Source: Lactobacillus sp. HBUAS51381 (GTDB taxonomy: Bacteria; Bacillota; Bacilli; Lactobacillales; Lactobacillaceae). Taken from it: a stretch of DNA of 64,000 nt. Under the pieces are notes generated by a model that was given only the letters and a program-made list of their open reading frames with translations, did no database searches and was not told the origin of the DNA. Made by a program: the position numbers and the translations under genes. Below, in pieces: positions 52,605-61,129 of this stretch (positions within the stretch are counted from its first letter, which is position 1; every line of letters starts with the position of its first letter). Where the stretch lies: positions 1-64,000 of the forward strand of contig NZ_JAAVSC010000003.1 in NCBI RefSeq assembly GCF_012641095.1, in the 5' to 3' direction.

Positions 52605-53726
52605 ATGAAACCAGCAAAAACAGAGTACAAGAACGTTTTTTCTTATGAAACTAAGAAAGGCACTATGTGGATGTTCCGCTATCAGTTTGTGGATGCTTTC
52701 GGCAAACGTCACGATAAGCAGCAACGAAAATTTAAAACCCCAGAGGCAGCCCACAAAGCTGAACTGGAAGCCGAAATTCTCGTAGCCAATGATGAAGCCC
52801 GGCAACTTTTAGATTCCGGTATGACAGTACGACAATGGACCCAACAGTTTATCAAATTGAAACAGGCTGAGTGGCGACCAAACTACAAGCAGAACATCAC
52901 TACGGCCGTCAATCGTTACATTTTGCCATTACTTGGCGACCGTAAACTTAGTAAGTTGACCAAGATGGAATACAACTACCTTTTCATTCAGCCACAGTTG
53001 GAACACCTGAAGCCTTCCTCCGTTCAAGCTAACCACCGTTATTTCATGGTCATCATGAACGCTGCGGAAGAAAACGAAGTTATCTCACGAAATAAGTTGA
53101 AGGGCGTGCGTTTCAAGACGTCAGAGCGCCGCAAACCCTTCAGTGAAGATGACTTGGCTCGGTTCAATGGCCAGTTAAAACAAGAATAGTTGGAGAAACG
53201 TCTATTCTTTCAACTGCTCGAAATGACTGGCATGAGATTAAGCGAAGGACTGGGGCTTGAATGGAATGATATCAATTTCAAAAAGAAGACCGTGTCAATT
53301 GAACGCTCACGCACACCATTTGGTGTCGGTCCAACGAAGACGCCTTCTAGTGTCCGAACCATCTTCATTGAAGATGATATGCTTGCCCTTCTCCATAAGT
53401 TCAAAGTGGCCACTAAGGCCGCCCTTCTGAGAAGCGGAGAGAGGTTTGACAAGGATGGCCTCATCTTTAGCTTCAACCACACGTCAGCCTACTATTATTT
53501 CCAAGACATCATCAAAAATGCCGGCATCGAAGTAGGTAAGTACGTCATCCACAGTCTGCGTCATACCCACGCTACCTTGCTCATGGGCGCTGGCGTCAGT
53601 CCTGTGGATGTGGCAAACCGGCTTGGTCATTCTGATCCGGCCATCACCCTAAGAATTTACGCTCATGCGATTAAAGGCAACGATGAAAAAAATGCAGAAC
53701 TCTTCGCAAAAATCGTCAACCTTTAG
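52605..53726 (+). pseudogene. int: Tyrosine integrase with an in-frame amber codon
   Basis: The frame spans 374 codons, the usual integrase length. Domains: AP2-like arm-binding region (about 1-60), SAM-like core (about 70-180), catalytic domain (about 190-373). Codon 195 is TAG (53187-53189) at ...GQLKQE* LEKRLFF. All catalytic residues lie after it and are intact: Arg211 (TGMRLSE), His316-x-x-Arg319 (HSLRHTH), His342 (LGHSDP), Tyr352 (IYAH). Start at the ATG 52605 after AAGGAGA. It needs amber suppression or restart at TTG 53190 to work. Confidence 0.85.
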
Positions 53727-53730
53727 CTAG

Positions 53731-53755
53731 TGAGGGAAGTTTTGAGGGAAGTTTT
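53731..53755 (+). repeat. Right arm-type integrase site repeats
   Basis: Two tandem copies of TGAGGGAAGTTTT follow the integrase stop directly, 60 bases before attR. Similar pairs lie inside attL at 11600-11628. Confidence 0.55.
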
Positions 53756-53815
53756 ATTTTACAAAATGCGAAATACCTTGGTACCAACGGTTTAGAGCCT
53801 ATGTTCTAAGCATTA

Positions 53816-53833
53816 TGAATACTACAACCGTTA
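53816..53833 (+). other. attR core
   Basis: Second copy of TGAATACTACAACCGTTA, followed by the natural third base of the rpsD stop (TAA). Confidence 0.92.
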
Positions 53834-53863
53834 AGATTAACGTCTTAATTGGCTTTGAAGAAA

Positions 53864-53889
53864 GTCTCGCTATCTGGCGAGGCTTTTTT
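53864..53889 (+). terminator. Displaced native rpsD terminator
   Basis: CTCGC and GCGAG arms with a T run. It lies where the end of rpsD would be in the uninfected chromosome. Confidence 0.8.
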
Positions 53890-53915
53890 CTTTCACCCTT
53901 TTTACCCCCATCTGT

Positions 53916-53988
53916 GGGAACTTTTTAGGACAGCGTCAAGGATTATAGAGGTGCGCACCTTCCATTTTGTGGAGGGTGCGTTTTTTTA
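53916..53988 (+). repeat. Right copy of 72-bp repeat with internal terminator, outside attR
   Basis: Matches 11617-11688 except GGAGGG in place of GGGGG. It contains the same CGCACC/GGTGCG terminator and seven T. Its first 14 bases continue the left arm-site motif, so it looks like a fragment of a phage left end placed in host DNA. Confidence 0.9.
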
Positions 53989-54038
53989 ACGTAAATTAAG
54001 TACAACACTCAATTCTATTCAGGCCCCTTCGTCTCTGA

Positions 54039-54141
54039 TATAATACAGTCTGTGAGAAGTTTTATGGACGGTGGCTGTCTTTTCCCTTATGGGGTGATGT
54101 CTATGGGAACATGGAATAAACTTTGAAAGGTTTCACAGCCA
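54039..54141 (+). promoter_or_regulatory. Toxin promoter and long leader
   Basis: TATAAT at 54039-54044 starts a leader of about 90 bases before the toxin GTG. The -35 region is weak. Long structured leaders are typical for type I toxin mRNAs. Confidence 0.5.
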
Positions 54142-54228
54142 GTGAGTGTGTTTCAGGCACTTTCGTTGATGTTACTATTTGGCACGTTTTTAATAGCGTT
54201 GCTGACGTACATTGACAAACGCAAATAA
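54142..54228 (+). CDS. Hol-Tox/TxpA-like type I toxin (28 aa)
   Basis: GTG start. N-terminal SVFQALSLMLLFGTFLIA forms one membrane span, followed by LLTYIDKRK, the pattern of the putative holin-like toxin family of lactobacilli (related in style to TxpA). Transcript termination is at 54315-54340. The locus sits just outside the prophage. Confidence 0.8.
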   Translation: MSVFQALSLMLLFGTFLIALLTYIDKRK

Positions 54229-54345
54229 AAAAGCCGCCCCGATGTAACTTTGGCCAGTTACGGGACGACCTAACAGTCTAACGTTCTTGCCACCGCCTTT
54301 AAAGCGGCTTACTCGGTCGGTGTTCTAGCACCGGCCTTTTCTATA
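54226..54345 (-). ncRNA. Candidate antitoxin RNA, convergent with the toxin mRNA
   Basis: On the minus strand an extended -10 box (TGTTATAAT, TATAAT at 54357-54352) gives a transcript starting near 54345. It ends in a hairpin (GTCGTCCCG...CGGGGCGGC, 54269-54233) with seven T. It overlaps the 3' end of the toxin mRNA by roughly 110 bases, the TxpA/RatA arrangement. Confidence 0.7.
54315..54340 (+). terminator. Toxin mRNA terminator
   Basis: GGTCGGTG and CACCGGCC arms with TTTT. Confidence 0.75.
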
Positions 54346-54706
54346 CATCGAATTATAACATACAGGACCACAAACTTCACATGACTTAACGCGAGGCACA
54401 GTTTGTATCATGAAACTTTACAAAAGACACACTATTCATCAGATCGTATAGAGTGCTTTCGCTTCAATGATAGCCCAGGCATTCCTATTCTAACTTCAAT
54501 CAGGAGAGGAATGCCAGCGACTTTCTTTCTGAAGTTTCTTGGTACATTGGTTCTCACTGCTTGGCGAGATTTTTTTCTTTTGCCAATTTATGCCCGCCGT
54601 CTTGATTCCCCCACACTTTTTCTATACAGTTAAACTAGATGTTTTCGCCCCGCCTGCCGACCGGCGCTAAAAGCCGCAGAAAATTTACATATTGGAGGCG
54701 AATCAC
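54346..54706. other. Intergenic region without convincing genes
   Basis: A plus-strand frame at 54403-54633 has no ribosome site and no family. A weak hairpin TCTC...GAGA with a T run near 54555-54580 resembles the displaced rpsD terminator. Confidence 0.5.
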
Positions 54707-54907
54707 ATGCCTGTCTTAAATCTCGTTATGAGCCTATCACTCGTGCTTAACATTTTACTTGGGCTGGCCGTCATTGCCCTACTCGTCGTCTTTGTTCTCT
54801 GGCTTCGCGACCGCCACAGCAAGACGCCACAGGTCACCACCAAGACCTTGATCTATTACGCCGGGCTACTGGTCATTTTCCTCGTGGCTAAGCTCATCAT
54901 GCACTAA
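54707..54907 (+). CDS. Small two-span membrane protein
   Basis: 66 aa from the ATG at 54707 (TTGGAGG site). Two hydrophobic segments (about 5-33 and 48-66) with a basic loop WLRDRHSKTPQ. Unknown function. Confidence 0.7.
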   Translation: MPVLNLVMSLSLVLNILLGLAVIALLVVFVLWLRDRHSKTPQVTTKTLIYYAGLLVIFLVAKLIMH

Positions 54908-54967
54908 TTCCAGCACTTCTAAAAATTCACGTTTTCCCTATGTTTGGGAGAACGTGAATTTTTTGCA

Positions 54968-56014
54968 CTATGATTTATCAACCGGTACCTTAGATCTCAT
55001 CGGCTTAGTCTTCAACTGGACATCAAACACGTCCAGTAGGAAGGCCACCAAGGGGACCCCGACGATTAATCCCCAGGCCCCGAAGAGCCGCTCACTCACA
55101 ATCAACGTGATAAACGTGACAAAGATTGGTAAATTAGTCGCGTTAGCCATCAACCGGGGATGGAGGAAGTAGGACTCAAACATATGAATGAGGACGACCA
55201 ATACAATGACCTCAATCACGCGAATAACTCCACCCGTGACAAAAGCAATAATCATCAGTGGAATCATCGAGATCAGAACGCCGGCAACCGGAATCAGACC
55301 CAAGAAGAAGACCATAATCCCTAAGATAAGTAGACTAGGCATCTTCAAGAGCCACAAGCCCAATACCATCAAAATCGTATTGATCGTACAAATAATCAAT
55401 TGGGTTTCAATCACCGTTCCGAAGATCCGGACAAACTTCAGGATAAGTTCCCCCATGGGCACGAATAGCCCGGCGAACCGGCTCTTCGTAAACGCATGAA
55501 CGAAGTGCTTTAACTGATTCTTGGTCAGATTGAAAATAAAACTGAAGAAGAACGCCAACAGAATTGTTTCCACGCCGGAGCTAAAGCGGGATAGCTTGAC
55601 CATCCCACTCGACAGCATGGCCTTTCCATTACTGATGACCGTAGCATTCTGGGTTAAATTTTTCACCAATTTGGTCAGTTGCGTCTCCAACTGTGGATAC
55701 GTCTGCACCAAGGTGTCCAACGTATGCGGTAGGTTCGACGCCTCGGAAACCAACGGCGGAATAATCTGCCCAAAGGCCGCCACCAACACGCCCAGAAACA
55801 GCACGTAAACCAACAGCGTGGCCCAGAGATGGTGCAGGCGCAAATGGTGCTCTAACCCCATGATGGCGGCATCCCCCAGATAAATAAAGATAATGGTAAA
55901 TAGCGCCAACGATAAGAAGGCGTGGGCCCGCCACACCAAGATAATCAGCAACAGTAACGCTAAGTAATACATCGTTAATGGATTCTGCCACCAACGTTTC
56001 AATATATCTATCAC
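54968..56014 (-). CDS. AI-2E family transporter (PerM-like)
   Basis: 348 aa membrane protein with about 8 spans and the large periplasm-facing/cytosolic central region. C-terminal motif LSILGIMVFFLGLIPVAGVLI-like block (LILGIMVFFLGLIPVAGV) and FLHPRLMANATNLP are family hallmarks. Members have been linked to autoinducer-2 export or Na/Li-proton exchange; the substrate here is unknown. GTG start at 56014 after AAGGGGG. Confidence 0.9.
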   Translation of the reverse strand: MIDILKRWWQNPLTMYYLALLLLIILVWRAHAFLSLALFTIIFIYLGDAAIMGLEHHLRLHHLWATLLVYVLFLGVLVAAFGQIIPPLVSEASNLPHTLDTLVQTYPQLETQLTKLVKNLTQNATVISNGKAMLSSGMVKLSRFSSGVETILLAFFFSFIFNLTKNQLKHFVHAFTKSRFAGLFVPMGELILKFVRIFGTVIETQLIICTINTILMVLGLWLLKMPSLLILGIMVFFLGLIPVAGVLISMIPLMIIAFVTGGVIRVIEVIVLVVLIHMFESYFLHPRLMANATNLPIFVTFITLIVSERLFGAWGLIVGVPLVAFLLDVFDVQLKTKPMRSKVPVDKS

Positions 56015-56059
56015 AAAAATCCCCCTTGCGGTCGGCCTAGCCAACCCGTCTACGCTTAC

Positions 56060-56659
56060 TTACAATCGAATCAATTGATCATAGATTGGCAATAATGCCG
56101 CCACATGGTCTTGAATGACCTGTTTTTGTCCTGCGGCCGACAGCGTGAAGAACCCATCGCCACGCCGAAAGTTGCGCCCCACTTGCCACTCCGCATGGCG
56201 CTGCGTTTGCGTGGCCATCAATGCCTGATAGTTTTCTCGCGTCAACGGCACCCCGCAATTCTTATCCGTATGGTCACCGCCACATTCAAAACCAGTCGGT
56301 AATTGTAGCACCAGGTCTTCTTTCAAGCTGCTTAACAACGTCTGGCGCGCCTTGGCCTCCTGCAAGACCGCTAACCAGATAAAGAAGCGGTCGTCCCAGA
56401 ACCCAATCTCAATGTGCGGTAACATCTTATAGCCCCGTTTGGACGTGCTGAACGCCACCCAAGTATCTGGCGGTGGATTCTTCGAACGCCGGCGATGCTG
56501 TGAGATGTGGTCGTAGATGGGCATACTCAACCGCGCAAAGGTTGGCGCCAAGTCAGTGACGGTCGCCTCAAACTTCGGGTCAATATATTGCCGAATCTTT
56601 CCCAACCGTCCCGGCAACGTGGGATCATCGAAAACGTGAAAATCTTGGTCCTGATACAT
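56060..56659 (-). CDS. DUF1054 family protein (YktB-like)
   Basis: 199 aa from the ATG at 56659, the conserved start (MYQDQDFHVFDDPTLPGR). Contains SMPIYDHISQHRRRSKNPPPDTW and MLPHIEIGFWDDRFFIW, typical of this cytosolic Firmicutes family. Function unknown. Confidence 0.88.
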   Translation of the reverse strand: MYQDQDFHVFDDPTLPGRLGKIRQYIDPKFEATVTDLAPTFARLSMPIYDHISQHRRRSKNPPPDTWVAFSTSKRGYKMLPHIEIGFWDDRFFIWLAVLQEAKARQTLLSSLKEDLVLQLPTGFECGGDHTDKNCGVPLTRENYQALMATQTQRHAEWQVGRNFRRGDGFFTLSAAGQKQVIQDHVAALLPIYDQLIRL

Positions 56660-56735
56660 TGTAGGTCCCCCTTCCTGAAAGTGACTCCCATTCCATGTTA
56701 TACTAACAACACTATATTGAAAAGAGGGATTCGAC

Positions 56736-57191
56736 ATGGCTGAAAAGAGTCAAATGGACAAGCATTTACAAAATTCTACCTTTGGGGTTCCCAAAGTTAA
56801 TCCGGATGAGCAACGCCGTTACCTTGGGACTTTCCGGGAACGCGTCTCGTTAGCCATGACCATTGCTGAAGTCACCGACCGCAATAACGTGGACGCGTTC
56901 GTGACCGAAATCACGGCTCATCCCGACTATCAGGTCATTTTAAACGGACACATCGATCAAGCCGACTTGGCCCCCTACCTAAAGCTGGCCAGTCAGCACA
57001 ATTTAAAATTTACGATTCGCAACGACATTTTCTATGGCATGGCCGCAGACGATTACGGTCTATTGGTCGCCAGCGACCACGCGATTAATGAAAATCCCGT
57101 TGATCTCACTAAGAAATATCCAAAATCGTCACCTGCAACGACCCCTTCAGACCAAAAGAAGTCGTTACTGGACAAACTTTTGGGTAAATAA
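56736..57191 (+). CDS. YueI family protein (DUF1694)
   Basis: 151 aa. FGVPKVNPDEQRRYLGTFRERV is the hallmark start; the C-terminus is Lys/Ser-rich. Divergent from DUF1054, and followed by rarA in the same direction with 17 bases between. Function unknown. Confidence 0.88.
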   Translation: MAEKSQMDKHLQNSTFGVPKVNPDEQRRYLGTFRERVSLAMTIAEVTDRNNVDAFVTEITAHPDYQVILNGHIDQADLAPYLKLASQHNLKFTIRNDIFYGMAADDYGLLVASDHAINENPVDLTKKYPKSSPATTPSDQKKSLLDKLLGK

Positions 57192-57208
57192 CGAAAGGAC
57201 CTTTATTT

Positions 57209-58483
57209 TTGGCACAACCACTTGCTTATCGCATGCGACCCCAACGTTTAGAAGACGTGGTCGGCCAACAGGATTTGGTCGGTCCCGGCAAAATCATTGC
57301 CCGGATGGTCGCTGCAAAACTACTATCGTCCATGATTCTCTACGGGCCGCCGGGCACTGGGAAAACGAGTATCGCCAGTGCCATCGCCGGTTCCACCAAG
57401 TACGCCTTCCGCAAGCTCAACGCCGCCACCGACTCTAAGAAGGATCTTCAGGTCGTGGCGGCCGAAGCCAAGATGAGTGGTACCGTCATTCTCCTGTTGG
57501 ATGAAATTCATCGCTTGGACAAGACCAAACAGGACTTTCTGTTGCCTCACCTGGAAAGTGGGCGCATTATCCTCATCGGCGCTACGACCGAAAATCCCTA
57601 CATCAACATCAACCCGGCCATTCGAAGCCGGACACAGATCTTTGAAGTTCACCCGTTATCCCTGGCTGACATTGAAACGGCTTTACGGCGGGCCATCACG
57701 GATAAGGACCGGGGACTGGGCACGCTGCCCCTCACCGTTGACGACGATGCCTTTCACTTCATGGCCGGAGCCACTAATGGTGATCTGCGAAGCGCGCTGA
57801 ACGGCCTGGAATTGGCCGCTCAGTCTACGCCACCAGCCGAAGACGGTCAGATTCACGTGACCTTGCAAGTTGCCGAGGCGTGTTTTCAACGCAAAGCGCT
57901 CGTCGGCGATAAGAACGGTGACGCCCATTACGACGTCATCTCGGCCTTTCAGAAGTCCATCCGGGGGAGTGACACCGACGCCGCCCTTCACTACCTGGCC
58001 CAGCTCGTTGCGGCCGGTGACCTGCCGTCGATTTGCCGGCGTCTGATGGTCATCGCCTACGAAGACATTGGGATGGCCAATCTCCCCGCGGCTGCACGTA
58101 CAGTCCAAGCGGTCACGGCCGCCCAGCAACTGGGACTACCGGAAGGCCGGATTCCCCTGGCCGATGCGGTGATTGAGCTCTGCTTGTCGCCAAAGTCCAA
58201 TTCCGGCATTACCGCCATGGACGATGCCCTATCCGATGTCCTGAACGGCCATAACGGTGCCGTACCCGATCATTTAAAGGATGCCCACTACGCCGGTGCC
58301 AAGAAGCTAGGCCACGGCACAGACTACCAGTATCCACACAATTTTCCCAATGATTGGGTGAAACAACAGTATCTGCCCGACACGCTTCGCAACGCGCAGT
58401 ACTATCATCCGAAAACAAATGGCCGCTTCGAAAGTCAACTAGCTGCACAATACAAGCGGTTGCGCCAGGCCAATCGACCATAA
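57209..58483 (+). CDS. rarA: Replication-associated recombination protein RarA (MgsA)
   Basis: 424 aa AAA+ clamp-loader-like ATPase acting at stalled forks. Walker A GPPGTGKT (46-53), Walker B LLLDEIH, sensor region GATTENPY, and the C-terminal tetramerisation domain (KSNSGITAMDDALSDV, HYAGAKKLGHGTDYQYPHNF). TTG start with AAAGGACC upstream. Confidence 0.96.
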   Translation: MAQPLAYRMRPQRLEDVVGQQDLVGPGKIIARMVAAKLLSSMILYGPPGTGKTSIASAIAGSTKYAFRKLNAATDSKKDLQVVAAEAKMSGTVILLLDEIHRLDKTKQDFLLPHLESGRIILIGATTENPYININPAIRSRTQIFEVHPLSLADIETALRRAITDKDRGLGTLPLTVDDDAFHFMAGATNGDLRSALNGLELAAQSTPPAEDGQIHVTLQVAEACFQRKALVGDKNGDAHYDVISAFQKSIRGSDTDAALHYLAQLVAAGDLPSICRRLMVIAYEDIGMANLPAAARTVQAVTAAQQLGLPEGRIPLADAVIELCLSPKSNSGITAMDDALSDVLNGHNGAVPDHLKDAHYAGAKKLGHGTDYQYPHNFPNDWVKQQYLPDTLRNAQYYHPKTNGRFESQLAAQYKRLRQANRP

Positions 58484-58487
58484 CGAA

Positions 58488-58516
58488 TTGAATTTTCATG
58501 CAAATTATGCTACTAT
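58488..58516 (+). promoter_or_regulatory. Promoter of the 6S-like RNA
   Basis: TTGAAT and TACTAT separated by 17 bases, starting 5 bases after rarA. Confidence 0.75.
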
Positions 58517-58523
58517 ACAAGTG

Positions 58524-58706
58524 GTTCTAAGGTGTACGCGTTGTCTCACTACAAGTTGCCGAACAAGTAATTATTAAACGGGATTGTCTAAGGGCAGAGA
58601 AGATGACATGCCTTTTCACTTGGAAGTCAGACGCTCTGCCACGCTCTCCCCCCTGCATTTGTCATCGCGGGTCAACATGACTAGACAATTAACGGCACCA
58701 CTTAGA
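58524..58706 (+). ncRNA. ssrS: 6S RNA-like transcript
   Basis: About 183 bases that fold into one long irregular hairpin: TCTAAG.GTG with CACCACTTAGA at the ends, TTGTCT with AGACAA, GGGCAGAG with CTCTGCC, and GATGACATGC with GCATTTGTCATC near the tip, leaving a central open bubble. The rarA neighbourhood is where Bacillus also has a 6S RNA. 6S RNA sequesters RNA polymerase in stationary phase. Confidence 0.72.
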
Positions 58707-58730
58707 TCATCAAAAGCATTCGTGCTTTGA

Positions 58731-58759
58731 GGGCCATTCCATTGAATGGCCCTTTTCTT
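58731..58759 (+). terminator. Terminator after the 6S-like RNA
   Basis: GGGCCATTC and GAATGGCCC arms followed by TTTTCTTTT. Confidence 0.85.
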
Positions 58760-58876
58760 TTGGTGTCAGTGTGCTATTCTGAATAGATTGATAGGCGTTC
58801 CACCCAAGATTCATGCCGTCGGTGGGTCACCGTCTGACTCAAATTCACTAAATTTCACCCCACAAGGAGGACCCTC

Positions 58877-59164
58877 ATGGTCATCACGATTCTCATGATT
58901 TGCTACACGTTACTCTCATTTGGTATTGGCTGGTTTGCCTTCAGTCACCGCCAACGCCCATTTTTAGTCTTTCATCCCGAAGAATCCAGCGTGCTCAGCC
59001 ACGTGCTCATCATCTGCGGCGTTATTTTGATGCTGATTGGGGTGCTCGCCGCCATCGCGACTATCATGAACAATACCATCTTTATTTCGCTCACCCTACT
59101 CGCCGGCGTTGTTGCGATTATGGCTTTTCAATTGTTGCTCTTGCATTGGTTTCCAAAGCGGTAA
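58877..59164 (+). CDS. Three-span membrane protein of unknown function
   Basis: 95 aa, ATG after AAGGAGG. Membrane segments at about 2-22, 43-63 and 66-88; no family recognised. Own transcription unit between the 6S-like RNA and a stress gene. Confidence 0.75.
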   Translation: MVITILMICYTLLSFGIGWFAFSHRQRPFLVFHPEESSVLSHVLIICGVILMLIGVLAAIATIMNNTIFISLTLLAGVVAIMAFQLLLLHWFPKR

Positions 59165-59260
59165 CCGTTTCCAAGTTTTCCACCTTTTTTCACCATATTG
59201 CTTTTTATTTGGCGTCAAATAACGTATGATAAGAGTATAAAGTAATGAGAGGTGAACAAT

Positions 59261-59740
59261 ATGTTACAACAATACAAGCACATTTTAGTTCCAGTTGACG
59301 GTTCATACGAGGCTGAATTGGCCTTTAAGAAAGCGGTCGCTGTAGCTAAGCGTAACGATGCTGATTTACATCTCGTTCACGTTGTTGATACGCGGGCTTT
59401 CCAAAATATTTCCAGCTTCGATACCAGCATGGTTGAGCAAGTCACGGAAACGGCGAAGAAGACGCTGGATAAATATGTGGCCGATGCCAAGGCTGACGGC
59501 TTACAAAGCATCGACTACGCGATTGAATATGGTGCGCCTAAGACCATCATTGCCCGCGACGTTCCCCGGGATAACGATACTGATCTGATCATGATCGGCG
59601 CCACTGGGTTAAACGCGGTAGAACGGCTGCTGATTGGATCAGTCACCGAATATGTCACGCGGACTGCGGTCTGTGATGTTCTGGTGGTTCGGACCGATCA
59701 AAACAACCGCCCCGCAAAGAATACACATCCTGAAAGATAA
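59261..59740 (+). CDS. Universal stress protein (UspA family)
   Basis: 159 aa. ATP-binding UspA signature: N-terminal HILVPVDGSYEAELAFKKA and the C-terminal MIGATGLNAVERLLIGSVTEYV loop. ATG at 59261 after GAGAGGTG. Soluble stress-response protein. Confidence 0.94.
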   Translation: MLQQYKHILVPVDGSYEAELAFKKAVAVAKRNDADLHLVHVVDTRAFQNISSFDTSMVEQVTETAKKTLDKYVADAKADGLQSIDYAIEYGAPKTIIARDVPRDNDTDLIMIGATGLNAVERLLIGSVTEYVTRTAVCDVLVVRTDQNNRPAKNTHPER

Positions 59741-59764
59741 CACAGAGTCGCTTGAAACCAAGCC

Positions 59765-59795
59765 CCGCTACTGGTCAACCAGTGGCGGTTTTTTT
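59765..59795 (+). terminator. usp terminator
   Basis: CCGCTACTGGT and ACCAGTGGCGG arms with seven T. Confidence 0.85.
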
Positions 59796-59817
59796 ATTTA
59801 GCAACTGATCACACGTC

Positions 59818-59856
59818 CAAAAAGGAGTCCGGGCCAAAAGGCCCGACTCCTTCTTA
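59818..59856. terminator. Bidirectional terminator between usp and the HTH/TPR gene
   Basis: GGAGTC.GGGCC and GGCCC.GACTCC arms with five T on the minus strand. Confidence 0.8.
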
Positions 59857-59916
59857 ATTTTTAGCACCGCTTGTGGTGGTAACAACTCGCTGGTCGTTCG
59901 GCCACCTGCGCTGCGT

Positions 59917-60774
59917 CTATTCCGTTAACATTGGTCCGATTTGGGGAATCAACCGTTCCTGTAAAGCAACGTTGTGCGTCACCAACGCCAGTGTTCTGGC
60001 GATGACCAGGCTCCGTTTAGCAGCCGCCGTAGCCAGTAAGGCTTGTTCCGCTTGACCCTTAACTTCATACAACACATCGATTAAGTACAGCGAGGCTTGG
60101 TACTTCACTGCCCGCAAAGCGGCTTCAACATTATCAACGGCTAACTGGGGTTGCTCGAGTGCTAGGTACAGCTTAGAGATGCGGTACCGCGCCCAAATCA
60201 TCCGTTGAAAACTCTCCTCATCATGCCATTCGTAATCATCCAAGTAGTTGCTGGCCGCATTCAGATAGTAACGCGTCTTATCCAGCTCTTGTCGTTCCAA
60301 ATAAGCCGCTGCCATACCCACGTTACCGACAATGGCGTAAAGGTCCCACGGCATCCGGTACGACCGGTGCAACAACAGATTGAAATGAAAGATCGCTTCG
60401 TCCGGTCGTTGCCGAGCCCCCAATTCAATAAAGCCACGATAATAATGATACCGTTCACGGTCAAACCCATTCTGAACGTTGGTCATATTCATCTTGGCCA
60501 GCATATCGGCCGCTAAGGCATAGTCCTCTCGTCGTACCGCCGTAGAGATGCAGTTGAACTGTTCATCCAACCCACTGCCCAGCCCGGACAACACATCGTC
60601 CAGTGAAATATTTAGACGTCGGCAAATCTGTAGAATAATCTTGATACTGGGTACTTTGTTCTTCTTCTCCATCAGACTGACGGTCGCTTGGGTACAAATG
60701 CCATCGGCCAACTCCTGCTGCGATAAATTCTTCTGTTTCCGGTATTGTTTAACTTTATTCCCTAATAAACGCAT
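59917..60774 (-). CDS. HTH (XRE) regulator with TPR-type domain
   Basis: 285 aa from the ATG at 60774 (GGGAGAG site). XRE HTH in residues 1-62 (LSQQELADGICTQATVSLME), followed by about 220 residues of helical repeats (YYRGFIELGARQRPDEAIFHF, KTRYYLNAASNYLDDYEW) as in Rgg/PlcR-style peptide-responsive regulators. No adjacent pheromone gene seen. The target genes are unknown. Confidence 0.88.
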   Translation of the reverse strand: MRLLGNKVKQYRKQKNLSQQELADGICTQATVSLMEKKNKVPSIKIILQICRRLNISLDDVLSGLGSGLDEQFNCISTAVRREDYALAADMLAKMNMTNVQNGFDRERYHYYRGFIELGARQRPDEAIFHFNLLLHRSYRMPWDLYAIVGNVGMAAAYLERQELDKTRYYLNAASNYLDDYEWHDEESFQRMIWARYRISKLYLALEQPQLAVDNVEAALRAVKYQASLYLIDVLYEVKGQAEQALLATAAAKRSLVIARTLALVTHNVALQERLIPQIGPMLTE

Positions 60775-61027
60775 CTTATCTCTCCCTACGATTCGTAACG
60801 TTAGGTAGCAGTCAACTTGATAAAACCGAACATTACTCAAAATGTTCTTAACACCCAATCCCCGACCGCAAACAATAGCAGGCGTTAATCTTCATCCCCT
60901 GGTAATGACTGGCCATGCTATGGCCGCTTTATCTTATTTACCATGATAAGTGATTCACCGGGAATTACAAGCATTATGCGGATTTATTAAGGAACTTTAA
61001 TCTGTCTATACCATTTTATCATTTAGA

Positions 61028-61080
61028 TATAAAAGGATTAATATTCGGTCGCCAATCAGCCGTATATTAATCCTTTTATA
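61028..61080. repeat. Long inverted repeat, probable GDPD terminator
   Basis: TATAAAAGGATTAATAT and ATATTAATCCTTTTATA arms form a long stem with an inner CGG/CCG extension. It lies 50 bases beyond the GDPD stop. The rest of 60775-61129 shows no gene. Confidence 0.75.
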
Positions 61081-61129
61081 GTTAAGAATATCCGCTTATT
61101 AATCTAGCATTTAATCAACAACAAACTAA

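Larger units (their letters stand above)
11481..53833. mobile_element. Contractile-tail (myovirus-like, PBSX/Xkd-type) prophage
   Basis: The element is bounded by an 18-bp direct repeat (TGAATACTACAACCGTTA) at 11481-11498 and 53816-53833. Integrase lies next to attR and lysis genes next to attL. Sheath, tube, baseplate J and XkdP/Q/R/S/X-like genes define a contractile tail. Structural and early genes run on the minus strand; the lysogeny module and integrase run on the plus strand. All virion modules look open, but the integrase has an amber codon, so spontaneous excision may be impaired. The lysogeny segment (about 48.3-52.5 kb) is visibly richer in A+T than the structural genes. Confidence 0.97.

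Noticed and set aside
54403-54633. A 76-codon plus-strand frame after the toxin locus
   Set aside because: No ribosome site, no recognisable domain, contains a terminator-like hairpin.
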